A stretch of 64,000 nt of DNA from Clavaria fumosa (GCA_951802425.1 OX637799.1:1054001-1118000), one strand, 5' to 3'. Shown: positions 29,256-41,660, counted from the first letter of the stretch. Translations and numbers: made by a program. The notes: a model not told the origin generated them from the sequence alone.

Positions 29256-32200
29256 GAGTCCTTATACTGCAAAGACAGGAGTACAGGAACAACTCTGAAA
29301 CATGTACATGTCAAATATCCAGGAGGAGTTTCACCACCAGTGCCTATGCACAATCCTAAAACACAGAAAACACAATAAGGTGCTCCCATGGGTCATGGGC
29401 ATCCTCCCATTGGTGTTACCAGAAGAGAGGAATGCCTGGAGAACATAACAGAGTCCATAAAGTCTGAAGACTGGAGAATGGAATTTCAGGGAGATGCAGA
29501 GTGGAGATTGTGGAGTTGGGATGGAGTGGATCAGAGTAAGCCAGAGTTGGTGTGGACACAGATAGTGCTTATGTGATCAGACAGGGTCATTACAATTCAC
29601 CATCATTGTCAGATTCAGTGTCAGGGCTTGACTCCCCTGGGCAGTTGGTCTTCTCATCTTCAATGGCCTTGGCAAATTTGTACACTGAAGAAGTGTGCAT
29701 ATCATGGTAAAAGTGGGCAAAAGCAAGAGTGTCTTGACAGAGGTAGCCTTATTCCATATTCAGGTTTACAGCCTACAACCAATGATGTAAAAAATGCTTT
29801 GCAAGATGTGATTGAGTGTATTTGATTTTGGTTAATGTTTTCAACCATTTAGAAACTTCTGCATCAACCAAGTTGGACAACTTTTTCCCTTTCCCCAGTT
29901 TGAGTTGGTCCTCCATCTTCCCAACCATATCACTGCCAGCTTCATCATCATGACCACATGCACTGCACTCCAGTTCATCCCACCAGAGCCAGTGGTTGAT
30001 GGTTTGAGAAAGGACATTGTTCAGATTGTGCAGTGTCCCTTCTGCATCAATGACCCACTCCAAGCTCAAACAAATCTTCACACTATGACTGCACATGAGA
30101 GTAACACAATAACCTTTGCAGGCTTGAATATCTTCAATTATTGCAGCTTGAGCAATTGGTTTGAAATTGTGTAAAGCATTCTTGGTGTCATGATACCAAA
30201 GGATGCTAGTATTATTCAATGTGAACACCACAGCAAAAAGACACATCTTTGACAAGGGAAGAATGGAACAGGACATATTGCACATGAAAGACACATCTTT
30301 CATGCAGCAACAAGCCCATCTTATACTCTTGCCACATGAAAGATGCCTCTTTCATGCAGCAAGAGCATGAGATGGGTTCATTGTCATACACCAGACATGT
30401 CATAGTTGTGATACATGTGCTGATTCAATGCTCACCTCTTTGATTGCCTGGGGAGTCTTGCTGAGGAGATCATTGATTTGCAATGCAACAGACTTTGTGA
30501 GCAGTGGCAAGGGAAGTGATCCTTGTTTTGGTTGCCACTGCAAGGTGAATAAAATGTAAGACAAAACTTCTTTCAGCCATTCAATGAGGGTGGAATCTGT
30601 ACATTGTCCAATTCACTCTGACAACAAAGCAATGACCAGCTTAGAGTACTCTTGCATTTTATGCTGGACTGCTTCATCATTGGAGCCAATATCTGTGCCC
30701 AAGGGGAATGTGCTTATGCCAAAAAAGTTGGCAACCACAGCATCCAGAGGATGATTAGTTTGCTTGGCTGCCACAGTTCAATGAATCTCTCAAGACATGC
30801 AGTGCATAGCCATAAATTCTTCATCTGTTTTGCATACATGAACAATGATTCATCTTGTGAAATGATGTCAACATATTGAGTGTCATTGACACCCCTGGGC
30901 ATGATAACAGCTATGGCATAAAGACAGTAAGCACAGGATTTATATACAATCATATGTCCACTCACATTTTTTGAAGATCCTGACACCCCAAAGACCAATG
31001 GTTGGTAACAACTGTTCAAGGTCTTTCAGTTGAGTTTGGACATCTACAAGTTCAATGGAGGGGTCAGACATTTTTTCTCCAATCTACAAATTTCAATCAA
31101 CACACATTTCAAAGGTTTGCCAAGCAAAAGATGCATTTTTTGTGCAGTGAGATGCACACCTTTGTCATGTCTATCTTCAGCAGAAATGCATATCTGCTGA
31201 CAGTGATTCCCATACAATGGCATTGTCATCTGCAACAATGTCCATAAAATTTTCTGGCAACAAGTATTGAGGACTGTTTGTCAGAAATGAAGTAAACATT
31301 TCTTCAGCTTTCAACATGATCAAGGGGCACTTGTTCCACACTCAGTGTATATGCAGCACACCCATTACTGCATAACCTGCTATCATCTGATGGATTTGCA
31401 ACTTGACTGCAACCTGGGTTTTCCCTAATTGTGCTGCAGTCAGGGATGAGGAGTCAATTGTCACTCCCTTGACTTAGAATGTGTTCATCATCACTATGGA
31501 AGTTTCTGTAGTTGAGACCAACAAAGCCAACCTCCAATCCTCAAGACAGAGTAAGCTGCAGAAGGGTTGCACTTGTGATTGGGGGTTCACACCTTGCTCA
31601 ACTGGGGGGTTAGGCATCATCCAGTTCCCAAGTGGCACAGTGGACATGTAGTCATGCAGATATATCATTGGGTAGGAAGCTGGTGAGATGGGGATGTTGA
31701 TGGGTGCATCAATGTAAGCATAGGTGTGTGACAGAGTGAAAGGTTGAGGAGGCAATGTCAACTGTCAAAGCAAAGATTCATGTGTATGAGTGCAGATGAG
31801 CTCACCAATGCATTGCTCCCTTTGGTGTTCAACAAGAGCAGTGTCACAATGTCAGGATAGGCCAAGTGCTCACTGGGCAAGTCAAGATTGAACAGTTCCA
31901 TGTTGCAGAGGTTAATGCAATTCACTTTTTATGTACAAGTGAAATACTTGTTGAATGGTCCAAACCCCACTCACTCACCAAGTTGCAAACTGCTCAGAAT
32001 GGTGACCAAAATAGAATGTTAGATGGAGAAGGCATCAGGTCCATAAGATGTGTGATTGAGATGAGGATGTAAATTTTGTGAATGCCCATGTAAATAATAC
32101 ACCATTCACACATGGTAAAGCACAGCTGAAAGATGAGGCCTATCAGTTTTGTAAATGATTTGATAAAACCACATACAGACTGTACCTGTAATCCTTTGAT

Positions 32201-32639
32201 TGCAATCATGGCATGTGACAAAGCAAAGCAACTAAACATAAATGCAACTAAGCAATCTAAATGTAAAAGCAACTCAGTGATCTAAATGTAAAAGTAAGTG
32301 ATCTAAGCAGTTAGGTAACCATTGCCATGGCCTTCTCCTGCTGCTTTGCATGTGCAGACCACATTGCTTCATGATAGGTAAGCAGATCTCCCATGGTGAC
32401 AACAAGAGCATGCCAAGCTGATGCAGGGGTTGGTTGATCACAGCATTGACCTTGTCCTCAGTCACCACAACACTGAACCTTGCTGGGGCCTTACATATGC
32501 AGGAGGGCCAATCTCAGGTGGTGGGTGTATCTTGGGCCTCTTCATCTATGGGTTTGAGAACAGCAGGTGCATTTTCTACTTCCTTCACATTGTCTACTAA
32601 CCCATAGTTGTCCTTGCTAGATACTGCCTCCACCTCTGC
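29256..32639. other. Degenerate region, no supported gene
   Basis: About 3.4 kb with short, mutually conflicting ORFs on both strands. The longest minus block (29773-30303) has ELECSACGHDDEAG and a hydrophobic start but no family signature. Short hairpins occur at 30282-30370 (CATGAAAGACACATCTTTCATG). Probably decayed transposon DNA. Confidence 0.3.
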
Positions 32640-33230
32640 CACTTCTTTGTCAGCACAAGGCCAGTGGGGATCAGCCTGTCACCAACTGAGTCCTCAACAA
32701 TGACCAGGTCTGACAGGGATTTGTCTTCAATGAAGCAAGTGCCCCTCAATGTCACCATTGACTCACCAACTCCTTGGTATCAATATCCTCAAGCCTATAA
32801 CCTTTGGTTTTGTCAGCCCACCATCCCAACATGCAACAATTAACTGCTGTCACCTCAAGCTTGCCCCCACACACCCTCTTAGGGATATTTGGATAGGTAG
32901 TTGATCTGAAGACTCATAGATGTGACAGTCTGACAGATTGTGCTTCCAGCCTGTCCAAGCTTCATTGGGGACAATATCAAGGATGCTGGAGGTGGGTGAG
33001 AGATTGTGGATGTGGACAGCATACATCAGGGCCTCACCCCAGTACCATAAGCCCATCTTCCAGTGCTGATTCTCTAAGTCAGGGCCATCAAAGCCTAAGG
33101 CCTGCCAACAGTGCTTGGCAACAAAATAAGGGATTGTCTTCTGTATAAGGGTATGAAGCAGGTGATCAACATGCTTTCCCTGTAAAAATTTTCCCTTCAG
33201 GAGATGGTGCCAACTGAAACTGTGATTCAA
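32640..33230 (-). pseudogene. Ty1/Copia pol relic (integrase end and linker)
   Basis: Minus strand: YWGEALMYAVHIHNLSPTSS, then IVPNEAWTGWKHNLSDCHIY. This corresponds to the copia integrase consensus (W-G-E-A, N-R-T-P-S, P-Y-E-A, G-K-K-P). A frameshift later, KLEVTAVNCCMLGWWADKTK and GYRLEDIDTKELVS match the copia linker that usually reads KCIFLGY..KGYRLWD..T..VV.S. Catalytic residues of RT are absent. Dead relic. Confidence 0.7.
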
Positions 33231-33439
33231 TGCTGGCTCTGGGAGGACAAACCAAGTGACCTATGCCTCAACCAACATATTTGTATCACTCAGCTCAAGG
33301 ACAGATTGATCTTTCCAGATTACTGCAGACCACAATCCCACTCTGCCCACCACTCCATTTCAAGATACTGGGTGACAGACACCAGCACAGGGGCTTTGAT
33401 GCATTCCACTGCCTGTCAAATGTTTCCTGATTGGTAATG

Positions 33440-33790
33440 TGGACCTATGCCTTAAGAAGTGACCATAATTCCAGATGGTGCAATGTTATGAAATATTGTT
33501 GCCATGTGTGCAGCACATGCCACCAACACAAAAGAAGCTGGGATTCTGGATAAATGAGCCTGATGGAATTCATTTGGGTGCAGTCCTTGTCTAACATAAT
33601 CCATTTCAGTTTGACATTTTCATTTCTGGCCCTGACTGTCCAAAGAAAGAAGGTGTGTCTCTTGCTGCACATTTGATGTGATCATCCAGGTGATCAGCAT
33701 GCCTGCATGACTCATTAGTCAAGAAAATGGATTGCTTACCATGGCCCCAAAGGTCTTGTACAATCAATGTAAATAGACTCACACCCTCAT
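33440..33790 (-). pseudogene. MULE (Mutator-like) transposase relic
   Basis: Minus strand: KWIMLDKDCTQMNSIRLIYP, then ESQLLLCWWHVLHTWQQYF. This matches the MULE core, where an Asp in a D-K-D/E context is followed by P-x5-LC-x-W/F-H. It is cut off at one side by the 21-bp satellite and lacks the rest of the domain. Confidence 0.65.
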
Positions 33791-33839
33791 AATGAGTGGT
33801 GTTGTGGGTTGTGTCAGAGGACTTTACACTCGGCCACCC

Positions 33840-34250
33840 ATTCTGATGGACTCCACTGGACTCCAATGGAGTCCATTGGAGTCCAACCAGCTCCATTGGA
33901 GCCAGCAAGGACTCTATTGGAGCCAACAAGGACTCCATTGGAGCCAGCAAGGACTCCATTGGAGCCAGCAAGGACTCCATTGGAGCCAACAAGGACTCCA
34001 TTGGAGCCAGCAAGGACTCTATTGGAGCCAACAAGGAATCTATCGGAGCCAGCAAGGACTCTATCGGAGCCAACAAGGACTCCATTGGAGCCAGCAAGGA
34101 CTTTGTCAGACTTGGCCAGGAGTCCAATGGAATTTCTTCCAGTGGACTCCAGCCATGGACTGGAGTCCACTGGAGTCCATTGGAGCAGTCCCATTGGAGT
34201 CCACATGGAGTCCATTGGAGTCCACTGGAGTCCAATGGAGTCCTAACACA
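33840..34250. repeat. 21-bp satellite, GGAGCCAGCAAGGACTCCAT type, with palindromic flanks
   Basis: Around ten 21-bp units (33890-34110) containing GGAGCCAGCAAGGACTCCAT. Flanks carry many TGGACTCC/GGAGTCCA motifs that are self-complementary (33844-33890, 34135-34245). All six frames stay open because 21 is a multiple of three; the heptapeptide ORFs are artefacts. Confidence 0.88.
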
Positions 34251-34260
34251 GCTGAAGAAA

Positions 34261-34333
34261 ATGTCACCAGCTGGAGTCAAACCCAGATCTTTGTGTCGCT
34301 TGGAAATGCAATTACCAGCTATGCCATGCAGCC
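34261..34333 (-). ncRNA. tRNA-like pol III element (SINE head or tRNA pseudogene)
   Basis: Minus strand A box TGGCATAGCTGG (34326-34315) and B box GGTTTGACTCC (34283-34273), 43 nt apart as in tRNA genes, with a T-run (ACATTTTC) just downstream as a possible terminator. The B box has one C-to-T change from the consensus. Acceptor and anticodon stems are poor, so a tRNA-derived SINE or pseudogene is more likely than a working tRNA. Confidence 0.5.
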
Positions 34334-34380
34334 ACAGTTATCTTAGCCAATATAATCCCTATAGCCCTTGTCCTGAGCTC

Positions 34381-34534
34381 TGTGGAGTCTGACTGGAGTC
34401 TGACTGGAGTCCTGAGGAGTCCAACTGGAGTCCTGAGGAGTCCAACTGGAGTCCTGAGGAGTCCAACTGGAGTCCTGAGGAGTCTGACTGGAGTCTTCAG
34501 GAGTCTGACTGGAGTCCTGAGGAGTCCAACTGGA
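34381..34534. repeat. 21-bp satellite, GGAGTCCTGAGGAGTCCAAC type
   Basis: About seven units of 21 bp with GGAGTCCTGAGGAGTCCAAC as core. It abuts LTR2 copy 3 exactly as a single unit abuts LTR2 copy 1 at 692-714. Confidence 0.85.
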
Positions 34535-34814
34535 TGTCGGGCTTGTGACAGCAAAACCCCTTTGGTGTGCAAGGGTAGAGCGAAGGGTCTGTTCAGTTTC
34601 TAAGGCTAGTCGGTAGTCCTGGCAGACTTGTCTCTCGATATGCAGGGAATACTCCTGCAGTAATCGAAGTGTCTGGTAATAAGTCTGGGGATTGGCTCGG
34701 AGTAGCCGGTCCTTTATCCAAGTCCTTGTATACCTTTGGTAGTACTCAAACCAATAGAGGTTCTGCTCAATCGATGGGTGGCTGGTGAAACTCTCAGGAG
34801 GGATGACTTGCGAC
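34535..34814 (-). mobile_element. LTR2 copy 3, terminal 280 bp only
   Basis: Starts TGTCGGGCTTGTGACAGC and runs to GGATGACTTGCGAC, matching 715-994 of copy 1 in the same orientation. The rest is missing; the next bases are a cut-off Gypsy B LTR. Truncated by rearrangement. Confidence 0.88.
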
Positions 34815-34815
34815 T

Positions 34816-34964
34816 CTCAGATCACGTGATGCGCCCAGGCCCAGGTCATGTGATCTTACAATTATGTAATCTGACCACAGCCACAGGTCATGTGACCTTC
34901 CAACAACCCTCCCCAGTTTCTCCACAACTGCACTTTGGGATGGCTTACATAAGCGATCCTAACA
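34816..34964 (-). repeat. Gypsy B 3' LTR, truncated
   Basis: Begins TGTTAGGATC after the polypurine tract and stops at the third U3 palindrome (CATCACGTGATCTGAG), where it meets LTR2 copy 3. Confidence 0.88.
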
Positions 34965-34974
34965 TCACCCCCCT

Positions 34975-37900
34975 CTTAAGGCTGGGCGTCCCGACCAGCT
35001 AGCTTGGCCTTGTTGGGGTGGGAGAGGAAGAAGTCCCGGAGAAGCAACATTACGTTAGTGAGGTTCCTACGGGGCTCCCAAGTGTTTTCCTCCACTGGAT
35101 ATCCCAACCACTTCACCAAGTACTTCACCCCATGTCCCACCTTCTTAACATCAAGGATCGCCTCCACATCATACTCCAGGTGGTCATCATCAATCGTAGG
35201 GGGTGGAGGGGGAGGCAGGTTCTGAGAAGGGAAGGAGGGGGGGTGGTATGGTGTCAACAGCAACTCATTGAAGACCCGATGGATGCGCCAGGCCCAAGGG
35301 AGCTTGAGGCAATACCCAGCAGGTCCCACCTTCTCCTCAACTGCAAAGGGGCCTGCTCTCTTGTTGTCAAGCTTTTTACAGGGCCGGTCCATCTTCAAGT
35401 TTCTAGTATCCAGCCAGACCAGATCTCCCTCAGAGTACTCCCGACTTGGGCGTTTCCCCTTATCGTAGCTCTTCTTCATCGCTGCCACCGCTTTCTCCAT
35501 TGCCTCCTTGGCTGCTCTTCAGGACTCCGTGAGCTTAGCCATCCACTCGTCCGCTGCCGGGTTCACCTCAGAAGGTGGCCAGAGCCCCCCATTCCATGGG
35601 TGTCATCCATAATCAAGGAAGAAAGGTGTCTGTCCTGTCGCTGAGTGCTCACGATTATTAAGAGCAAACTCTGCAGTGGACAACCATTCAGCCCAGTCAT
35701 CCTGGAGATGGTCCACGTAAGCCTGGAGATAGATCTCCATCTCCTGGTTTGCCCATTCCGTCTGTCCATCAGTCTGTGGATGAAAGGCAGTACTTGGATT
35801 TGCCTTTACCCGGATCATGGAGTAGAACTCCTTCATGAAGCAGGACACAAACTGGGACCCCCAGTCACTCACAACCTTGTGAGGGACTCCATGGTCATGA
35901 AACACTCGATCCCAGAGGAGACGCGCCGCTCCAAGTCCTGTGAGGTTGAGCCCAATCGCTTCGAGCAGTGTCCGTTTCGTGAATTTGTCAACAATAACAA
36001 GGATGGCATTATGTCCACAGGAGAGGGGGAGGGGACCAACTATGTCCCATGAGATCACCGACCAGGGACCATCGGGCACCAGATGGGGGTGCAGTGGGGC
36101 AGCACGCTTGGTACGGTCAGGCTTCGTCCGCTGGCATGTCTCACACCCCTGGGCATACCGATCCGCATCTTTTACCATGTCCAGCCACCAATAACCCTTC
36201 ACTAGTGCTGCTCTCAACTTCCAGGGCCCAGGGTGTCCAGCAGTGGGGAGGTCATGCTCAAACTCGAGAACGGCCTCACGAGCTCCTAGGGGGACCCAAG
36301 TGACTATCCCCTTTTGCCAGAGTCCAGCACAATCTCGTGTCCACTCATCATCAAGCTCCTCTGGCTTCTGTATGTGTACTGCGCTATTTTTCTGGAGTAG
36401 CGTCTCCATTTCCGATGTGAATGACACATGGACTTCCGTTTCCGGGAAAACCTGCACCGGTGCATCCTCCTCCACCATCTCTCCATAGTCTGGTCTCCGG
36501 GAGAGTGCATCTGCCTTTGTATTCGACTTGCCAGTGCAATACTTTATCTCAAAGTCAAAGCACTGGAGCTCTCCAACCCAACGAACCTGCCTCGGCTTCA
36601 ACTTCTGGGGCTTCCGGAAGTACTGGAGGTTTGCATGGTCCGTCCAGATCTCAATCGTCTCCTCTGCTCCAATGAGGTATGCTCGCCACTCGCGAAGTGC
36701 CCGAATCACAGCCAAGAACTCCTTGTCGTACACATCGTAGTTCTTCTCAGCTGCAGTGAGGGCCTTGGAGATATAGTCAACAACTCTCCAGGTTCCATCC
36801 GTCTGCTGCTGCGAGAGCACTCCACCAGTTGCCAGGTTGCTTGCATCTGTCTCTACCTTCCATCTCCCTTTGTCCTGAGGCAGAGCCAAGACCGGGGCTG
36901 ATATGAGTGCCTGGCGGAGATCTCGGAAGGCTGCTTCCTCCTCCTCCTCCCATTTCCATGGAACATTCCCAGTCAGCCGGAAGAGTGGCTTTGCCCAGGC
37001 AGAAAGATTCGGGATGTGCCGGCGGAGGTAGTTCAGCATCCCATTGAACCTCTGGACATCCTTCACATTCTTAGGACATGGCCAATCTCGGACTGCCGCA
37101 CCCTTGGCCGGATCATGCTCTAGTCTGTTGTGGGAGATCTTCATCCCCAGGAAGATGATCTCACTCTTCTCAAACTCGCATTTACTGAGTTTGAGACACA
37201 ACCCATTCTCTCCAAACTTCCTCAAGACCCGATCCATCCAGTACCGGTGTGTAGCCAAGTCCTCTGCAAACACAATGACATCATCCACATAGGCCCTCAC
37301 ATGTCCTCCTGCAATCTCCTCCCTCAACACATGATTCATGAAGCATTGGAAGGTAGCAGGGGCATTCTGCAGTCCAAACCACATGACAGCTGGTTCGAAG
37401 AGTCCACGGGGTGTCAGGAAGGCGCAGCGGTGCTGGTGCTCAGGCCAGACCTGCATAGATGGGAAACCTCCCTTTGCATCAATCTTAGAGTAGATCGACG
37501 CTCCTTTAAGCACATCCACTGTGTCTCGGATGCAGGGGAGGGGGTACTTGTCCTTGATCAGGTGTGCATTCAGCCTCGAGTAGTCAATGATTGGCCGCAG
37601 TTTGACCTTCTCATGTTTGAAGAAGAAGGGGCTGGCATACGGGGATTTCGAGGGCCGGATTCATCCAGAAGCAAGCTGCTCATCCACCCAACGGTTCATC
37701 TCCACCATCTCCTGCTGTGTCAAAGAATACAGCTTGGAGGAGAGGTGCTCAGGGTCCTTTTTGAACTCGATCTTAATATCAAAGTCTGGTCGGGAGCGGG
37801 GAAGTTCATCCCACTTCGCTTCACTAAACACCAAAGGGTAGCAGCTGGGCCAATCGGGGGTAGGGCCAGAGTTGGGAAAACGGGTGTCCAGAATACTTGT

Positions 37901-39424
37901 GGATGCAAGGGTACTCGTTTTCAGGGGTGCAGAGGCTCGAGGGGATGGGGAACACTGTGGGGGGCAGCGGGTAAGGCTCAGCTCTGCCTTCTGCCAGTCG
38001 ATATCCAGGTTATGCTGCTTGAGCCAGTCATGCCCAAGGATGACCTTGTGGGACTGGGTCTTTCCCAGCAGAAAGTGGATCCGCTCCTGGTGGTCACCAA
38101 CTCTCACCAGCACCTCTATCCCATACCGGACCTTTCCATTCCTGTTCTGTGTCCCATCCACATTATACATGGTGATTGGGTTCAGCAGGAGAGATGGCTC
38201 CAGTCCCACTCCTTTCGCCCACTCCAAATCCATGAAGCAGTTGGTGCACCCTGAGTCGACAAGGGCCTTCATTGTGGTCCCTTTGCCAGTGCTGAAAGCC
38301 TCCAAGTGCACCTGGATGGCTAGCTCTCGTGGCACATGTTTCTGCACTTCTGGCCGCACTCTGGTTAGGCGCTCTGCCAGTCTCACTTCCTCCTTCACCT
38401 CAGCCCCAATTCGGGTATGTCTCCGCTGCAAGATAGTATATTGGGGTATACTTGCAGCAGGCACAGGGATGGAAAGGGGGCTGGCACACTTCTTCTCCCC
38501 AGTGGGAGTCCTCCTCTCTCTCTCACACAGCTCTATGCAGGCTCGGAGCCGTGCAATCTCTTTCTCATATCCCTCCACCATTTGGGGGGCACATGGTGCT
38601 GCCCGGGTTTGGGCCCTTGGGACCTGCAGACGTGTATCAGGCAGGGGGCAGAAACGGACAGCATGGCCAGTCTGGTGGCATCGGAAACAACATCTCTCAT
38701 CAGCAGGGGCCCATCCTTGGGCCATGGCCACATCTGGAGTACACAGCAGAGGGGTCACAAGAGGTCGCGAAATGGTCACGGCAGGTCGCGGTAGGGTCGC
38801 GGTGGGTCGTGTGGGGGTCACAGTGGGTTGCGGTGTCCGTTCCATGAGTATCCCATCCAGTCGCCTTTGCTGGGCATCAAGCCTCTCAGCCAGCACCTTC
38901 CATTCTCCATATGTCTCTGGCATCGGGGAGACACCATAGATTCTCTCCACCAACCTCCTACTCAGGTTCAACTCCAGCCAATGGACTAGGATTCCTGAGT
39001 CCTTCTCTGCACTCAACTTCGCCCGTCAGAACAGTGTCTCGAATTTCGCGAAGAACTCTGGTGCTGTCATGGCACCCTGTTTCAGCCCTGCAATATCGGC
39101 AAGGGCAGTCGCATGGTCATTCGGGTCATCGAATGCATGCTTCATCTCCTCCACAAACTCTGCCCAGGTTCCGGCCTCGCCACTACCCAGGATCTCTTCT
39201 GCCTTCATATTCGCCCACTCTGCAGCGAATCCTTCTCCAGTAATTTTGCTCAGAGCAAGAAGGACCTTCACCAGGTCCACAGCATAGACAGTCAGGTTCG
39301 CCATAAACAGGAGGCGAAGGGATCGGAGGAATGTACAGAAGTTCCTTTTCTGCCCATCAAAGGGGGCAACAGATAGGTCAAGCCTCATAGGTTGGGCTAC
39401 AGGCGGGGTGACATGGTCTGCCAT
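34975..39424 (-). pseudogene. Gag-Pol polyprotein of Gypsy B with a few TGA stops
   Basis: A single long frame, as usual for Tf1/sushi elements: gag with knuckle CFRCHQTGHAVRFC, protease ALVDSGC, RT YVDD, RNase H VETDAS, integrase HHCC and DDE core, and chromodomain. Interrupting TGAs lie after ETLF (39026), before IRPSKSPYAS (about 37661), after FLDYG (about 35605) and before RAAKEAMEK (about 35520). The last three are CGA in copy C. The first is shared with C. Apart from these the protein is collinear with C. Confidence 0.9.
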
Positions 39425-39986
39425 CACAGGCCCTGGATGCTGTAAATAAAGTTCCAGGCCTTGGGCACTCAGGATTTCTTCGATCTCTTAACAGTCCTGT
39501 CCTCTTAGGCTGCTCTTCTGTGTACTTATGTACCTATAGAACTCTTATTCTATGAAACTTTTGTTAACGTGGGGCCCAAATGGTGTCCCAGGTGGTCGCT
39601 CCACAACTCCTAATGAGTTGCCCGTGTGCCCTTCTGACAATGGTCACAGAGCAAGGGCCCTGTCCACTGGACCAGGAAACTACAGAAAGACTATGTAGGG
39701 GCCTTTCCTTGCCCTGTACACTACATGATTCACTGGTACGTAGCTGTAAAACAAAGTTCCGGGCCTTGGGCACTTGGTATCACTTGGGGAGGGTCACAGT
39801 TGACTTCCTCCTGGTCTGGTCACGTGTATCTACACACAGTAAAAATTTCGCGCGGTTCTGTTACACACTGCGGGCAGGGTAAAGGAGAAGAGGATGATAG
39901 GGGCTGAGCTGTGACAACGTGTCACAGTTTGAAATTAAGGGTCCAGGCTAGCCGGGTTAGGACATGGGGCTAGGGCGGACAGGCGG

Positions 39987-39997
39987 ATCTTAGTATT
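39987..39997 (-). promoter_or_regulatory. Self-complementary primer-binding site, Gypsy B
   Basis: AATACTAAGAT on the minus strand just inside the 5' LTR. The reverse complement is at the predicted transcript start in the LTR (40044-40054). Confidence 0.75.
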
Positions 39998-39998
39998 A

Positions 39999-40287
39999 TA
40001 TCAGACTGGGTCTCACACAACTTAAGCGTAAGGTCATGACGACAATACTAAGATAAGGGGAAAAGAGTACAAAAATGGAAAGGACGCAGTATATATAGCG
40101 AGAGCCTCGGGACTTGCTGACTTTCCCACGCTCGGACCCTCAGATCACGTGATGCGCCCAGGCCCAGGTCATGTGATCTTACGATTATGTAATCTGACCA
40201 CAGCCACAGGTCATGTGACCTTCCAACAACCCTCCCCAGTTTCTCCACAACTGCACTTTGGGATGGCTTACATAAGCGATCCTAACA
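39999..40287 (-). repeat. Gypsy B 5' LTR
   Basis: 289 bp, TGTTAGGATC to CAGTCTGATA on the minus strand. By eye it is identical to the 5' LTR of copy C. Confidence 0.92.
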
Positions 40288-40675
40288 CCATGAGGAAGAA
40301 AATGTTGAGCTGCTGGGTGAAAGTCTGGTAAGTGCATTTATCCACATTGAAGGGGGCAAGGGTGAATCTGCTAGACATTGTATCCTTGGAGTTCTTCATC
40401 AATGTCCAGGAGTTCTGTTGAGTCAGAGGCAAAGGAGATGGAGGAGACTGAGGAGGGGGAGAGGGAACCCGAGGTGATGGGGGATTGAGTGGTATGGGGA
40501 GGGCAAGGGTCATGGGAGGCAGTGAGTGTGCAGGGCTGACTGAGGGCATCCTGAAGACTTCATCCAATATCCAAAGCAGGCTGAGGCCAGGCACTAGGGT
40601 AGACTTGGGGGTTGATGGGCACCCAAGAGGTGAGTCGGGGTGGGTTGCAACTGGTGTCAACAAGGAGCTACACAC
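40288..40675 (-). pseudogene. Gag-like ORF fragment of another retroelement (F)
   Basis: Minus-strand ORF with a Pro/Ser-rich N-terminal half and then SSRFTLAPFNVDKCTYQTF and QQLNIFFLM, resembling the start of a retrotransposon gag (F-x-L-x-P-F block followed by a helix). The frame is cut at 40288 by the 5' LTR of Gypsy B. Family not resolved. Confidence 0.35.
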
Positions 40676-41267
40676 TGGGTGTGCGTACTCATAAGAAATG
40701 GTCAGTTCTGGGTTCAGGCTCAGTGGGGTCAGGGTGAGTAGTGTGGGGAACTCTGCAGGGAGGTAGTTTGGGTAGAGCCTTTGCTCATGGATCTCTCTAG
40801 AGGACCAGGGTCCTGGGTGTATAAACTGTCATTCCACTGAATGATAAACAGTGCTCCACAGGGGTCATCCATTTGGAGAATTGCAGTGCATGGTAGGTGC
40901 CAGTGTATGGTGGTCAATAAAGCGAAGGGCAAAAAAGCGGTGTTGTTTCTGCCTGTCTGTAAGGCCTAGGGGTTCCGGCAAGTTCTTCTGTTGGAGCATC
41001 TGAGAATCCAGTTTGGCAAGTGGCAAGGGTTGCAGCTTCCAAGTACTTTAGGAGTGCTGGGCAAGATGTGGAGTGTTGATCGTTGATGTCGGAATGTCGC
41101 AGACGTTGAGTTGAGACAATAGACAGGTGAGCTTTTGATATTATGTCATGGTCAATCCAAAATCAGGAGCCCAAAGGTCGTGGTGAGGTCACGATAAGGT
41201 TGCAAAGTCACATGGTAAGCGGATGCTTGGTCTTACTTCGAAGTGGATGCTGAAAATATCAAAAGTC
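40676..41267. other. No gene seen
   Basis: Possibly the leader of element F. No LTR or ORF could be defined. Confidence 0.3.
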
Positions 41268-41660
41268 CTGAGGAGTAGTGAGGAGTAGTAAGGAGCCCTG
41301 AGGAGTGGTGAGGAGTAGTAAGGAGTAGTTAGGAGTGGTGAGGAGTAGTAAGGAGTAGTGAGGAGTGGTGAGGAGTAGTGAGGAGTGGTGAGGAGTAGTG
41401 AGGGGTGGTGAGGAGTAGTGAGGAGTGGTGAGGAGTAGTGAGGGGTGGTGAGGAGTAGTAAGGAGTAGTGAGGGGTCCTCAGGACTCCTTGGTACTCCTC
41501 ACTGCTCCTCAGGAGTCCTTACTGCTCCTCAGGAGTCCCTAGGAGTGGCAAGGAGTCCTGAGGAGTGAATGAGGAGTCCTGAGGAGTGGGTGAGGAGTCC
41601 TGAGGAATGGGTGAGGACCCTGGGGGGACTCCTGAGGAGTACTGAGGACTCCTGAGGACT
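41268..41660. repeat. 10/20-bp GGAGTAGTGA minisatellite grading into GGAGTCCTGAGGAGT units
   Basis: Roughly twenty units of GGAGTAGTGA/GGAGTGGTGA (41275-41480), then GGAGTCCTGAGGAGTGGGTG-type units (41500-41660). The core is shared with the 21-bp satellite at 34381-34534. Confidence 0.85.

Larger units (their letters stand above)
34816..40287 (-). mobile_element. Ty3/Gypsy chromovirus copy B, near-intact body, 3' LTR truncated
   Basis: Minus-strand element nearly identical to copy C: 5' LTR 39999-40287, PBS 39987-39997, gag-pol 39424-34975, and only the first 149 bp of the 3' LTR (34964-34816). It has at least four in-frame TGA codons where C or the family consensus has CGA. It is uninterrupted between gag and protease, so it supplies the empty site for LTR2 in C. 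Confidence 0.92.

Noticed and set aside
33606..34346. Long ORFs on both strands (up to 224 codons) with heptapeptide repeats
   Set aside because: They are made by a 21-bp satellite whose period is a multiple of three, so all frames stay open. No non-repeat domain is attached apart from a separate MULE relic.
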